A DNA stretch of 64,000 nucleotides, from the NCBI GenBank assembly GCA_963597355.1, contig CAVBPR010000002.1, positions 310,001 through 374,000 on the forward strand, in the 5' to 3' direction. This document shows, in pieces, positions 44,284 to 53,000 of this stretch (positions within the stretch are counted from its first letter, which is position 1; each line of letters opens with the position of its first letter). The position numbers were made by a program, and so were the translations under genes. This DNA is from UMGS1766 sp963597355. Lineage in GTDB: Bacteria > Bacillota > Clostridia > Oscillospirales > Oscillospiraceae. The notes beneath the pieces were generated by a model. It was not told the DNA's origin, ran no database searches, and saw nothing but the letters and a program-made list of their open reading frames with translations.

Positions 44284-44312
44284 AGTGTAAGGCACAACGA
44301 AACCGATGTAAA
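44284..44312 (-). promoter_or_regulatory. Promoter of the SnoaL-importer operon
   Basis: On the minus strand, TTTACA (44307-44312), a 17-base spacer and TACACT (44284-44289) lie about 58 bases before the first gene. A 10-base palindrome ATGACGTCAT (44340-44349) lies about 30 bases upstream of the -35, where a LysR-type activator could bind. Confidence 0.6.
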
Positions 44313-44415
44313 ATGATGTTGTGGAATATATGCAGTCCATGACGTCATAATAAACTAAGATATACAAAAACAGTACAAGTGGTTTGTTTGTTTTGCACAA
44401 AATATGACGCAAAAA

Positions 44416-44451
44416 AGAGCCATTGCCGCTGTGTGGAGCGGTAATGGCTCT
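44416..44451 (-). terminator. Terminator after the LysR gene
   Basis: A 14-base-pair stem (44416-44429 with 44438-44451, one G-U) is followed on the minus strand by CTTTTTTG. It separates the regulator from the operon downstream. Confidence 0.85.
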
Positions 44452-44462
44452 AAAATTTTTTG

Positions 44463-45428
44463 TTATTCTGCAAAGTGGGTTTGCATAAATTGCTCTGTTT
44501 CCGTATTAAGCTGAGTGAAATAATGTGTCAAATATTCATACATGTTTTGTGCTTGTGGAGAAAGTGTTCCTTCTGTTTTGCGCGCAATGCCGGTAACTCG
44601 AACCGGAGTTGGATCGGTCAGGCGAAGCGCCACTGGCATGATGCGATCTTCGCTTGCAAAGACAGGTGCAGCATCCTCCATTGTTTGAACGATTTGCATG
44701 TAGCGATGTGCAGGCATAAAACAAACAGCTCGTTGCAAACCGCTGTGGAAACCGATAGCAGAACCAATGTTACTTTCCAACACCACATTGGCGTGAAAAC
44801 CTGCTTTCGCACAGCATCGATCAACCAGCGTGCGCAGATCACCACCTAGGCTTTCACACATGATTTCTACGCCGTTCAATTCAGAAAATGAAATTGTTTT
44901 TCGGTTGGCATATGGACCGTCTCCTGCAGCCACAAGCAATAGCTCCTCCTGAGCGAGTTGTTCCCACACTACGCCGGATTCCAAAAGCATGGGATAAGTT
45001 GTCAGTGCAATGTCCAGCTTTCCATGTAAAAATCCGTCTCGGATCTGGTCTGAACTCATAACTGAGTATTTGATATTTGTATCCGGATGAGTGGAAAAGA
45101 AATCTTCAGAAACATGAAATAGTAAGCTGTCTGCATTAGAGGCTACATAGACCTGATAATGTTGGAATTGAGGACTTGCACGCAGCTCTTCCAGGCCCGA
45201 ATTTAGTGATTCAAACATTTTATCGAGGCTTTTTTTGAACACAATTCCACTTTCGTTTAAGTAAATCTTGCCCTTTACGCGGTCAAATAATGGGGTTCCT
45301 GCATAATCTTCCACGCGGTTGATAATCTTACTGAGTGCAGATTGCGTGATATGAAGTACCAGTGCAGCATTACTGATATGCTGCATATTTGCAACGACAC
45401 GAAAACACTCCAACTGGTATAGATCCAT
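44463..45428 (-). CDS. LysR family transcriptional regulator
   Basis: This 321-residue regulator has an N-terminal winged helix (YQLECFRVVANMQHISNAALVLHITQSALSKIINRVED) and a two-lobed effector domain resembling LysR substrate-binding folds. The DNA-binding helix is TQSALSKII. It lies just upstream of the SnoaL-importer operon on the same strand, with a terminator between, and probably controls that operon in response to the transported molecule or a derivative. The ATG at 45428 follows a GGGGGT ribosome site. The target sequence is not proven. Confidence 0.9.
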   Translation of the reverse strand: MDLYQLECFRVVANMQHISNAALVLHITQSALSKIINRVEDYAGTPLFDRVKGKIYLNESGIVFKKSLDKMFESLNSGLEELRASPQFQHYQVYVASNADSLLFHVSEDFFSTHPDTNIKYSVMSSDQIRDGFLHGKLDIALTTYPMLLESGVVWEQLAQEELLLVAAGDGPYANRKTISFSELNGVEIMCESLGGDLRTLVDRCCAKAGFHANVVLESNIGSAIGFHSGLQRAVCFMPAHRYMQIVQTMEDAAPVFASEDRIMPVALRLTDPTPVRVTGIARKTEGTLSPQAQNMYEYLTHYFTQLNTETEQFMQTHFAE

Positions 45429-45761
45429 TGATAACAAGTACCCCCTTTTATTAAAGAAATTTATCCTTATCTGTAATTTAGCATAGTGCTATTTTGTTGT
45501 CAAATTATAATTTGTGCACTTTGACGATTTAGTTGTAGTGCAGAAACAAAAAGTTGTAGAACTTTTGCATTCTGCGCTGACTTTGGCGGAACTTTATGGG
45601 GCAGGAAAGGATGCCATTCATTCCGTGTGTTTTTTGTCTGAGTACGCTAATACAAGAGATAAATTGGATGGCATAAAGCACGAAAGTTGCACTTTGCATT
45701 AGGCTCACAGAGAACACAATCTTATTCCAACAAATGTAATATAAAATGCAAACAGTAAAAT
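45429..45761. other. Intergenic region without a supported gene
   Basis: About 330 AT-rich bases between LysR and the gdhA terminator. A 62-codon frame (45514-45702, GTG start) has no ribosome site and unconvincing composition. The LysR promoter must lie in the left part, but I see no strong match. Confidence 0.5.
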
Positions 45762-45820
45762 AAAATCACACTCAACTTGTTTTCTACATAGATGCAGTCA
45801 AACAAGCGGAGTGTGATTTT
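45762..45820 (-). terminator. Terminator after gdhA
   Basis: AAAATCACACTC (45762-45773) pairs with GAGTGTGATTTT (45809-45820), and an inner CTTGTTT/AAACAAG helix extends the stem. T-rich sequence follows on the minus strand. Confidence 0.8.
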
Positions 45821-45852
45821 TAGTGATTTATTTTAATTATTGCCAGTTTTTA

Positions 45853-47202
45853 TTAGTAGCATACACCTTGTGCAAGCATAGCGTCAGCAACTTTCAAAAA
45901 ACCTGCGATGTTAGCACCGGCTTGGATATCGCCCTTCATACCAAATTTTTCAGCAGCGGCTGCACAATCGGCATAGATCGTTTCCATGATGCCCTTCAGT
46001 TTGGCATCAACCTCATCAAAGGTCCAGCTCAGTCGCTCGGAGTTCTGGCTCATTTCCAGACCGGAAGTAGCAACACCGCCTGCGTTAGAAGCTTTGCCGG
46101 GGCTATAGAGCAGACCGGCATCCTTAATCGCAGCAATAGCCTCGGGAGTGCAGGGCATATTAGCACCTTCAAATACACCGATGCAACCATTTGCGATCAG
46201 TGTCTTAGCTGCATTTTCATCCAGTTCGTTCTGAGTTGCACAGGGAAGTGCAATATCGCAGGGAACGGTCCAGATACCTTCGCTGCCTTCCACATATTTT
46301 GCACTGGGCTTATAGTCGAGATATGTGCTGATACGAGCGCGCTTCTGCTCCTTGATTTCCTGAATGACCTTATAGTCAATGCCGTCTTCATCAACGATAT
46401 AACCGTTGGAATCACTCATGGCGATGACAGTGGCACCCAACTGAGTTGCTTTCTGGTTTGCATAGATTGCCACATTGCCGGAGGCGGAGATGACAATCTT
46501 TTTGCCTTCAAAGCTCTTTCCGTTATCACGCAGCATCGCATCGGCAAAATAGCACAAGCCATAGCCCGTTGCCTCTGTACGAGCCAGGGAACCGCCGTAA
46601 GTCAGGCCCTTGCCGGTCAAAACACCAGTCCATGTGTTTGTCAGGCGCTTGTATTGACCAAACATATAGCCAATTTCGCGGCCACCGACACCCTGATCGC
46701 CTGCGGGAACATCGGTATCCGGACCGATGTGCTTAACCAACTCGGTCATGAAGCTCTGGCAAAAACGCATGACCTCTGCGTCAGATTTACCCTTAGGATC
46801 GAAATCGGAGCCACCTTTGCCGCCGCCCATGGGGAGGGTTGTCAGGGCATTCTTGAAAATCTGCTCAAATCCCAGGAACTTAATGATGGACAGATTGACG
46901 TTTTCACGGAAGCGCAGGCCGCCTTTATAAGGTCCGATGGCAGAATTGAACTGCACGCGATAGCCACGGTTGACCTGGACTTTGCCGGAGTCATCGACCC
47001 ATGGAACGCGGAACATAATAATGCGCTCGGGTTCCACAATGCGACCGATGATGTTCTGCTGTTCATAACGAGGGTCTGCTTCCACAACGGGTACCAGAGT
47101 TTCCAGCACCTCATGGACTGCTTCGAGGAACTCATGCTGCTCCGCATAACGGCCAGCCAGATCCTCATAGACGCCGTTCAAATAAGCGTTCTTGATAGAC
47201 AT
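45853..47202 (-). CDS. gdhA: Glutamate dehydrogenase (NADP-type, hexameric)
   Basis: This 449-residue enzyme interconverts 2-oxoglutarate plus ammonia with glutamate. The substrate segment FNSAIGPYKGGLRF, the catalytic PMGGGKGGSDFDPKGKSD, and DVPAGDQGVGGREIGYMFG are all present, followed by a Rossmann domain. The length and these motifs match the small hexameric (often NADP-linked) class. The ATG at 47202 follows AAGGAAGG. A leader hairpin (47298-47320) precedes it. It fits with the Amt-PII gene as the ammonia-assimilating arm, though reverse use in glutamate fermentation is possible. Confidence 0.95.
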   Translation of the reverse strand: MSIKNAYLNGVYEDLAGRYAEQHEFLEAVHEVLETLVPVVEADPRYEQQNIIGRIVEPERIIMFRVPWVDDSGKVQVNRGYRVQFNSAIGPYKGGLRFRENVNLSIIKFLGFEQIFKNALTTLPMGGGKGGSDFDPKGKSDAEVMRFCQSFMTELVKHIGPDTDVPAGDQGVGGREIGYMFGQYKRLTNTWTGVLTGKGLTYGGSLARTEATGYGLCYFADAMLRDNGKSFEGKKIVISASGNVAIYANQKATQLGATVIAMSDSNGYIVDEDGIDYKVIQEIKEQKRARISTYLDYKPSAKYVEGSEGIWTVPCDIALPCATQNELDENAAKTLIANGCIGVFEGANMPCTPEAIAAIKDAGLLYSPGKASNAGGVATSGLEMSQNSERLSWTFDEVDAKLKGIMETIYADCAAAAEKFGMKGDIQAGANIAGFLKVADAMLAQGVCY

Positions 47203-47411
47203 AAAAACATTCCTTCCTTTTCCAAAACATGACACTGGAGCCGCAAAACATCCAGGTCATTACTTCAAATAAAAGAAGAAATGCCCCTCTTGTCAAAGAC
47301 CCCATTGCCTTTGTGGGGTCATTATATCGCAAAGTGAATGAATACGCAACGAAAAATTCACTAATTTCAAAAAAGAACTGAATTATGCAAGGATATGTCG
47401 TAATATGAAAT

Positions 47412-47455
47412 AAGTTGCAAATTAGATTGCATGATCACAACTTAATTTGCAACTT
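47412..47455 (-). terminator. Terminator after the thioesterase gene
   Basis: AAGTTGCAAATTA (47412-47424) pairs perfectly with 47443-47455. The T tract on the minus strand is weak (ATTTCATATT), so strength is uncertain. Confidence 0.6.
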
Positions 47456-47464
47456 ATCTTTCAT

Positions 47465-47929
47465 TTAATCGTCATCGATTGCAGCGGCAGTGTAATGCAC
47501 ACCGGTTCCGGTTGCAAAGGGTTTGTCTTCGTGATCATCCTGCCACGCGATTGCACCGACGTAAGCCATATTTTTTCCAGCATGAATTGCTGTTGCACGG
47601 ACAAAAATCTCTTTTCCAATGATAGCAGGTCTTGGATAGGATAGCTGAATAGAGACAGCTGGATTTTGCTTTTGTCCGGCATAATACCAGGCCAGTGCAT
47701 TGATAGCCATGCTGATTGCTTCTGCGATTACTCCACCATGTACTGCTCCGCCGGGATTGCGCATCCAATTTTCAGTGCGATATGAAAATACAAGGCTTTT
47801 CGCTTTTTCATCGCAGGAAATCAACTTTGGTTCCATTTGTCCGCTGAAGGTGTGGGGTGATTCCAGAGGAATGCGTTGGGCAAACCATTCCATAGTCTCC
47901 TGCATTGTTGCGTTTTCTGCCAATTCCAT
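47465..47929 (-). CDS. PaaI-family hotdog-fold thioesterase
   Basis: This 154-residue protein has the PaaI/4HBT pattern: NPGGAVHGGVIAEAISMA, with the HGG loop and a following helix carrying the likely catalytic acid, then VSIQLSYPRPA and GKEIFVRATAIHAGKNMAYV. Such enzymes hydrolyse acyl- or aryl-CoA esters in the cytoplasm, often as tetramers. It is a single-gene unit next to gdhA. The substrate is not predictable. Confidence 0.88.
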   Translation of the reverse strand: MELAENATMQETMEWFAQRIPLESPHTFSGQMEPKLISCDEKAKSLVFSYRTENWMRNPGGAVHGGVIAEAISMAINALAWYYAGQKQNPAVSIQLSYPRPAIIGKEIFVRATAIHAGKNMAYVGAIAWQDDHEDKPFATGTGVHYTAAAIDDD

Positions 47930-48008
47930 GATTCAATAGATCCCTTCTTCAAGATTTTATTGGTTATAGTCTAACATGTTGGAGAAAAAAAGAAAAGAGA
48001 AAAAAGTC

Positions 48009-48037
48009 TTTACATTAGTAATTTAGTGTGCTAATAT
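48009..48037 (+). promoter_or_regulatory. Promoter of the polar amino-acid ABC operon
   Basis: TTTACA (48009-48014), a 17-base spacer and TAATAT (48032-48037), about 36 bases before the binding-protein start. Confidence 0.65.
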
Positions 48038-48072
48038 ACTACAGTAAACAAAATCCTTGGGAGGAAGAGAAA

Positions 48073-48918
48073 ATGAAAAAGTTAACAAAGCTCTGTGCAT
48101 TTACATTAACGGGTGCAATGGTGTTTGCCCTTGCGTCCTGTGGCAGTAATTCTGCTTCCAGCACGGCAAACGGCTCATCGTCTGCAGCAAAAAGCGAGTC
48201 CAGTGGGAGTGATCTGGCTTATGTGCAGGGGAAGGGCAAGCTGGTTGTTGGCATTACAGATTTTGAGCCCATGGATTATATGGACGCCAGCGGCAATTGG
48301 ATTGGCTTTGATGCGGACATGGCAACTGAATTTGCAAAGAGCCTGGGCGTTGAAGTTGAATTTGTCGAAATCAACTGGGATAATAAAATTCTTGAGCTGA
48401 ACAACAGCAGTATTGACTGCGTATGGAATGGTATGACCCTGACAGACGAGGTTACCAGCTCAATGGAATGCTCTAATGCCTACATGAATAACACACAGGT
48501 TGTTGTTGTAAACAAAGAGAATAAAGATTTGGATACTGTTGAGTCGCTGTCTCAGTTGTCCTTCGCAGTAGAATCCGGCAGCGCTGGTCAGGACATGGCG
48601 GAGCAATTCAGCTTCAATTTCACTCCGGTTACAGCGCAGTCTGATGCGTTGATGGAGGTTGCTTCCGGAACCTCGGATGCAGCGATTATTGACTCGTTGA
48701 TGGCTGGAGCCATGGTGGGTGAAGGCACAGGTTATCCCGATTTGGTATACACTATCTCTCTGAATGCCGATGAGGGTGAGCGTTATGGTGTCGGCTTCCG
48801 TAAGGGATCTGATCTGGCAGAGGCATTGAATGCGTTCTTTGCTGATTCTTACGCAGATGGCTCTATGCAGAAGTGTGCCGAGACCTATGGCGTACAGGCA
48901 GCACTGATCGAGCAGTAA
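48073..48918 (+). CDS. Polar amino-acid ABC transporter substrate-binding lipoprotein
   Basis: This 281-residue exported protein has a lipoprotein signal (lipobox ALASC, Cys about 24), a serine-rich linker, and a type II binding-protein fold of the GlnH/FliY group: KLVVGITDFEPMDYMDASGNW, GFDADMATEFAKSLGVEVEFVE, and WNGMTLTDE. It feeds the permease and ATPase downstream. GGAGGAAGAG precedes the ATG. A hairpin between this gene and the permease probably lets the binding protein be made in excess. Ligand likely a polar amino acid or cystine; not assigned. Confidence 0.92.
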   Translation: MKKLTKLCAFTLTGAMVFALASCGSNSASSTANGSSSAAKSESSGSDLAYVQGKGKLVVGITDFEPMDYMDASGNWIGFDADMATEFAKSLGVEVEFVEINWDNKILELNNSSIDCVWNGMTLTDEVTSSMECSNAYMNNTQVVVVNKENKDLDTVESLSQLSFAVESGSAGQDMAEQFSFNFTPVTAQSDALMEVASGTSDAAIIDSLMAGAMVGEGTGYPDLVYTISLNADEGERYGVGFRKGSDLAEALNAFFADSYADGSMQKCAETYGVQAALIEQ

Positions 48919-48939
48919 TTCAGGCAAATCAAAAATAAT

Positions 48940-48974
48940 GCAAAACAGAGGGCGGAAATCGTTCTCTGTTTTGC
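48940..48974 (+). other. Hairpin between binding-protein and permease genes
   Basis: GCAAAACAGAG (48940-48950) pairs perfectly with 48964-48974, followed by CTGTTTCTT. It may partly terminate or stabilise the upstream mRNA, tuning subunit ratios. Confidence 0.6.
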
Positions 48975-49015
48975 CTGTTTCTTAAGAAAGATAAAATGCA
49001 AAGTAAGGTGTGTCT

Positions 49016-49702
49016 ATGGAATTGATCATGCAACAATTTCCGATTGTTATCCGTGCCCTGAATGTCGGTTTCCTGCAAACCCTGAAACTTTTTTTTGTAA
49101 CTCTGATTGGCGCTATTCCGTTAGGAATGATCATCGCTTTGGGATCAGGGTCGCGTTTAAAACCGCTGAGCTGGATTTGTCGCGTAATTGTTTGGATTGT
49201 GCGGGGAACACCGTTAATGATCCAACTGCTCATCATTTATTATTTCCCAGGATTGGTACTAAAAAATAATATTTGGGGCAGTGGAGAAGCTGGGCGTTTT
49301 ACAGCCTCTGCAATTTCCTTTATCATAAATTACGCCTGCTATTTTTCTGAAATTTATCGTGGCGGAATCCAGGGCATCCCGAAGGGTCAGCGTGAGGCAG
49401 GACTGGTGCTTGGTATGAAAAAGACACAAATCTTTTTTCATGTCACCTTGCTCCAAATGATCCAAAGAATTGTTCCTCCTATGTCTAATGAGATTATTAC
49501 CCTTGTAAAGGATACCTCCTTGGCCCGTATTATTGCATTGCAGGAGATCATTTGGGCGGGTCAAGCCTTCATGAAGGGATCGCAGGGAATTTCTGGTGCC
49601 ATTTGGCCACTGTTTTTTACTGCCATATATTATCTTGTTTTTACAGCTGTTCTAACTCTGTTGCTCGGTCGGTTGGAGAAGAAGCTGTCCATCTATCGCT
49701 GA
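49016..49702 (+). CDS. Polar amino-acid ABC transporter permease
   Basis: This 228-residue membrane protein of the HisM/GlnP group has about five helices, GFLQTLKLFFVTLIGAIPLG early, WIVRGTPLMIQLLIIYY, and the coupling loop YRGGIQGIPKGQREAGLVLGM. The ATG at 49016 has TAAGG upstream. It probably acts as a homodimer because only one permease gene is present. Confidence 0.92.
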   Translation: MELIMQQFPIVIRALNVGFLQTLKLFFVTLIGAIPLGMIIALGSGSRLKPLSWICRVIVWIVRGTPLMIQLLIIYYFPGLVLKNNIWGSGEAGRFTASAISFIINYACYFSEIYRGGIQGIPKGQREAGLVLGMKKTQIFFHVTLLQMIQRIVPPMSNEIITLVKDTSLARIIALQEIIWAGQAFMKGSQGISGAIWPLFFTAIYYLVFTAVLTLLLGRLEKKLSIYR

Positions 49703-49715
49703 GGGGGTGATTACA

Positions 49716-50504
49716 ATGCCAATTCTTGAAGTAGAAAATATCACAAAATCTTTCGATAAACTTGAGGTATTGAAGGGAATCAGCTTTTCGCTGGAAAAGG
49801 GACAAGTTGTTTCTATTATCGGTTCTTCGGGAAGCGGAAAGACGACTTTGCTGCGGTGCATCAATATGTTGGAAAAGCCGACTGGCGGTCGGGTTAAAGT
49901 GAACGGTGAGGTTATCTTTGATGCGGCAGACCCTTCTACACAGCGAGAACGGGAAATGCGAAAAAAGCGACTGCACTTCGGATTTGTATTTCAGTCGTTT
50001 AATCTGTTTCCTCAATATACGGTGCTGAAAAATGTAATGCTGGCGCCGGAACTCGCAGCAAAGGAACGAAGCGATTACAAGCAGAAACATAAGCAGATTC
50101 AGGAGCAAATTGAGGCAGAGGCAAAAGAGTTCTTGGCATCAGTGGGATTAAGTGATAAGTTAGATTATTATCCTAGCCAGCTCTCTGGAGGCCAACAACA
50201 GCGCGTGGCAATCGCCAGAGCACTGGCAATGAAGCCAGACATTCTTTGCTTTGATGAGCCGACGTCGGCGTTAGACCCAGAACTGACAGGCGAAGTTTTG
50301 AAAGTGATTCGTTCCTTGGCAGACCAGAAGACGACGATGGTGATCGTAACTCATGAAATGGCCTTTGCGCGTGATGTTGCAGATCAGGTCGTTTTTATGG
50401 ATGGTGGAGTGATTGTAGAACAAGGCATAGCCCAGGAAATTATCAATCATCCCAAAGAAGAGAGAACGCGTCAGTTCTTGTCACGATTTAGCGATAATCG
50501 GTAA
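49716..50504 (+). CDS. Polar amino-acid ABC transporter ATPase
   Basis: This 262-residue ATPase has Walker A GSSGSGKTTLLRC, the Q-loop FVFQSFNLFPQYTVLKN, signature LSGGQQQRVAIARAL, Walker B ILCFDEPTSALDPE and the H-loop VTHEMAFARDVADQV, all typical of GlnQ/HisP. A 30-residue charged insert lies between the Q-loop and the signature (about residues 110-140). The start follows GAGGGGG by 9 bases. It ends the operon; the next element is a conserved-looking hairpin. Confidence 0.93.
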   Translation: MPILEVENITKSFDKLEVLKGISFSLEKGQVVSIIGSSGSGKTTLLRCINMLEKPTGGRVKVNGEVIFDAADPSTQREREMRKKRLHFGFVFQSFNLFPQYTVLKNVMLAPELAAKERSDYKQKHKQIQEQIEAEAKEFLASVGLSDKLDYYPSQLSGGQQQRVAIARALAMKPDILCFDEPTSALDPELTGEVLKVIRSLADQKTTMVIVTHEMAFARDVADQVVFMDGGVIVEQGIAQEIINHPKEERTRQFLSRFSDNR

Positions 50505-50557
50505 TTTAAACCATTGTTATTGGCACTCCGCGTGTAGGGGACAAGTCAAACTATTAT

Positions 50558-50593
50558 GAAATCCGGTTGCGCATTAAGCTGCAACCGGATTTC
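50558..50593. repeat. Hairpin repeat, left copy
   Basis: A perfect 13-base-pair stem (50558-50570 with 50581-50593) around the loop GCATTAAGCT. A related hairpin lies at 53495-53528 with loop GCGTTAAGCA; stem differences between the two are compensatory. No T run follows on either strand, so it is not a classic terminator. The remaining bases 50594-50748 hold no supported gene. Confidence 0.7.
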
Positions 50594-50748
50594 TGGCATA
50601 TTCAGTATGAAGCAGTAGCCATTTGTTTTTTTATTTACAGGGTTCTGAAATACATCATCTGAAAGGCTGTGCGCCGTCGCCGTCATTGAAAACCATTAAA
50701 AAGTTACTCACCACAGCTTCAAGCTACATTTTATTGCAGGTATTTAGG

Positions 50749-51228
50749 TCAAGAAAGCACTCCGGTTGATGAGCAGTATAGTGTTGCGCTGGGATAATTA
50801 ACGGCCAGACCACATTTGAAGGTTGCAGAACCAGTAACGGAATTGTTAGATTTGGAGGCAGATTTTTTGGTACAAGTCCAATCGCTTTCAAAAATCTGAT
50901 AGCTTGTGCTGACATTTGTAGCCTGTGCACTTATTCCGTCAAAGGCAAACACTCCCTTGACGGTGAACGAGAACTGTTTTGCATTCTTGCTACTATACTT
51001 TGTTACAGTCTTGGTACCTGACTTAGTATTGGTGCTCCGTGTGAGGGGCTGTTCAATGGTGATCGTTATGATATCATAACTGCCATCATCGTAATGAATG
51101 ATTTCAGTTGTAGTTTCTGTTGGCAGCTGGGCATCTGATGTTGCAGCTACAGGGAATACACAGGCCAGAACCAGAAAAAAGGCTAGGAGTGGAGCGAACA
51201 GGATTCGCTTGCGGATGTTCTTTTTCAT
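50749..51228 (-). CDS. Small secreted beta-rich protein of a PadR/HAAS cluster
   Basis: This 159-residue protein has a basic start and hydrophobic helix (about residues 9-30) ending VAAT, a typical cleaved signal peptide with no lipobox. The mature part begins with a TTTEIIHYDDGSYDI stretch, then alternating Thr/Ser/aromatic strands and three cysteines (WTCTKK, FKCGLA, LYCSS). The YDDGSY opening resembles small exported proteins common in clostridial genomes, of unknown function. It is the last gene of a PadR-HAAS-secreted unit. No enzyme motif is seen. Confidence 0.7.
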   Translation of the reverse strand: MKKNIRKRILFAPLLAFFLVLACVFPVAATSDAQLPTETTTEIIHYDDGSYDIITITIEQPLTRSTNTKSGTKTVTKYSSKNAKQFSFTVKGVFAFDGISAQATNVSTSYQIFESDWTCTKKSASKSNNSVTGSATFKCGLAVNYPSATLYCSSTGVLS

Positions 51229-51255
51229 TTTTGCCTCCTATTAGTGAAAACTATC

Positions 51256-51621
51256 TTATCCATCCGAAGAAGTGGCGACGGTGACAGAATAATAACCGGG
51301 CTGTTTCTGAGATATATGGACGCAGATAGCAATAGTAGCAAGAGCTACGATTAGTAGACCGCAGATTACTACACAGTGAATTTTCTGTTTACGTCGAGCT
51401 TTTTTAATACGGTCTTTATATGGTGTTGTGAATGCTAATTCTTCTGCCATATCTTCTGGCGCACCAAACATCTTTTCAATGTCAGAGTAACAACTGATAT
51501 TCTGTGTTTCAAGTTGTTCTTCTAACTCTGGGCGGATGTGCTCTATCAGTGCGAGTTTCTCCTGATGGCTAAGTGTCATGTTATTTACGACTTTATCCAA
51601 ATACTCTTGAAGAAATTTCAT
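51256..51621 (-). CDS. HAAS-domain membrane protein (DUF1700-like)
   Basis: This 121-residue protein has an N-terminal helical part (KFLQEYLDKVVNNM; ALIEHIRPELEEQLE; IEKMFGAPEDMAEELAFTTPYK) that matches the HAAS signalling fold found next to PadR regulators, then a basic stretch and one transmembrane helix (about residues 82-103), and a short outer tail. In such pairs the HAAS protein is thought to work with PadR, linking an envelope signal to transcription. It lies 19 bases after padR and 27 bases before the secreted gene. Confidence 0.75.
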   Translation of the reverse strand: MKFLQEYLDKVVNNMTLSHQEKLALIEHIRPELEEQLETQNISCYSDIEKMFGAPEDMAEELAFTTPYKDRIKKARRKQKIHCVVICGLLIVALATIAICVHISQKQPGYYSVTVATSSDG

Positions 51622-51640
51622 ATTACATAGCTCCTTTAAT

Positions 51641-51997
51641 CTATCTCGCTATCTCAAGGAATTTATCCGCAATCTCTGTTAGTTGCCGATACTTTGATTT
51701 ACATTCTTCCAGATATTCTTTTCCTGCATTGGTGATGCGGTAGTAATTGCGAACACGATTCTTTTCTGAGATCACGGTTTCCGATATCTCAATATATCCG
51801 TTGCCTTCTAAACGGTACAGTACAGGGTAAAGAAGGGGCATATTGTAGATATCATTGGAACGCTCTCGTAGTTCTTGCGTCATCTCATATGCATATTTGG
51901 GACGTTCCTGAAGAATGGAAAGGATAACTAGCGGGTTTAGCGCACGCTTAAAGTAGTCTTCAAAAGAATGGCCGGAATCTTTTTCGGCTTTTTTCAT
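51641..51997 (-). CDS. PadR family transcriptional regulator
   Basis: This 118-residue winged-helix regulator of the short PadR type contains ALNPLVILSILQERPKYAYEM, the wing region PLLYPVLYRLEGNGYIE and the C-terminal dimer helix (LEECKSKYRQLTEIADKFL). PadR proteins repress neighbouring envelope-stress or multidrug genes until relieved by a ligand or partner. It leads the minus-strand unit padR-HAAS-secreted and faces a divergent plus-strand unit across a shared promoter region whose -35 boxes form an inverted repeat. Confidence 0.9.
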   Translation of the reverse strand: MKKAEKDSGHSFEDYFKRALNPLVILSILQERPKYAYEMTQELRERSNDIYNMPLLYPVLYRLEGNGYIEISETVISEKNRVRNYYRITNAGKEYLEECKSKYRQLTEIADKFLEIAR

Positions 51998-52021
51998 AAA
52001 AGTACACCTTCCTTAATAGTT

Positions 52022-52088
52022 ATTATATATAAATATTCTAATTAGTCAATATATAGCATTGACATATATAAGAAAATTGTGATATTCT
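52022..52088. promoter_or_regulatory. Divergent promoters with overlapping inverted repeat
   Basis: Rightward: TTGACA (52059-52064), 18 bases, TATTCT (52083-52088). Leftward: TTGACT (52044-52049 on minus), 16 bases, TATAAT (52022-52027 on minus). The two -35 boxes form the inverted repeat GTCAAT-N7-ATTGAC (52045-52063), a likely site where PadR could block both promoters at once. Confidence 0.6.
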
Positions 52089-52198
52089 AAATTTGCAATA
52101 AAAAGAAAAAATATTGTTTCAAGAAAGAGGTGTTTCCAATGTGTAATTAAAGTATCGGTTACGTGAAAAAACTGATGATTGGAAAGGAAGTATTCAAC

Positions 52199-52972
52199 AT
52201 GAAAAAAGTTATATCTATGTTACTTGCCTTCGCATTGTGTGCTGTTTCTATTGTGCCGGCATATGCGGCACAGACAGAAGAATCTATTTCTCTTACATAT
52301 GATGAGATAAAAAGTTCTTCAATTGAACTTCGGGATGATCGTGTGATTCTGACAAATCAAATTTCCAATCAGACGGTTAATCATGCAAGAATAAGCGCAG
52401 GAATTCAGTCAGAAAACTATACTGATAGCACATCTGTTGTATTGTTTGCTGAATCAAATACAGATGCTTCTAAAATATATGATGAACTTACCGCGATTCA
52501 AGAGGAAAATGTAAGCGCTTCCTCTGCTAAGAGTACTTGGGATAGCGGTAGTAGTAGCAAGTCTGCATCAAGTGCTGTTATTGGTATAAAATTAAATTTA
52601 AGGGTATATTATAAATTTACTACCGAATCTGGTCATGATTGGTATAAAATTACCAAAGCTGTTGCATCCAATAATAAATCTAGTTCATCCTCGGCTGTTA
52701 TCGGCAGTGGTTTTTCCGTAAGCTCTCAGACTTTAACTTGCGGGGTCCAAGGGCAAAATCTGGAAGGAGTAAGTGGAGCAAAACAGTTTAATACCACGGT
52801 CGATATTGGTAAAAACCCGACGAGTTATACATATACTGCACCATCTTCATGGCCGACTGTTTGTGAAGATACTGGTATTCTGGGTGCTACATATAAATTA
52901 ACTGCGACCAGATCTGGAAAGACCTATTCTGTTGAAGTAACAAATAATGTATTTAATAATCTGGGTGGTTGA
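52199..52972 (+). CDS. Secreted serine/threonine-rich protein, unknown function
   Basis: This 257-residue protein has a signal peptide (KKVISMLLAFALCAVSIVPAYAA, cleavage after AYA), then a helical region to about residue 110 (EESISLTYDEIKSSSIELRDD) and a serine-rich linker (STWDSGSSSKSASS). The C-terminal half is beta-rich and contains two cysteines (LTCGVQ, TVCEDT) and a TYSVEVTNN end. No sortase motif or lipobox is seen. AAAGGA precedes the ATG at 52199. It faces the padR unit across the shared promoter. The family is not recognised. Confidence 0.7.
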   Translation: MKKVISMLLAFALCAVSIVPAYAAQTEESISLTYDEIKSSSIELRDDRVILTNQISNQTVNHARISAGIQSENYTDSTSVVLFAESNTDASKIYDELTAIQEENVSASSAKSTWDSGSSSKSASSAVIGIKLNLRVYYKFTTESGHDWYKITKAVASNNKSSSSSAVIGSGFSVSSQTLTCGVQGQNLEGVSGAKQFNTTVDIGKNPTSYTYTAPSSWPTVCEDTGILGATYKLTATRSGKTYSVEVTNNVFNNLGG

Positions 52973-53000
52973 TATAAGACGATAATGGATAGGAGTAGTA

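Noticed and set aside
45514..45702. 62-codon frame between LysR and gdhA
   Set aside because: GTG start without a ribosome site and no supporting context.
45823..47232. 469-codon open frame on the plus strand
   Set aside because: It is the antisense shadow of gdhA, which has clear enzyme motifs.
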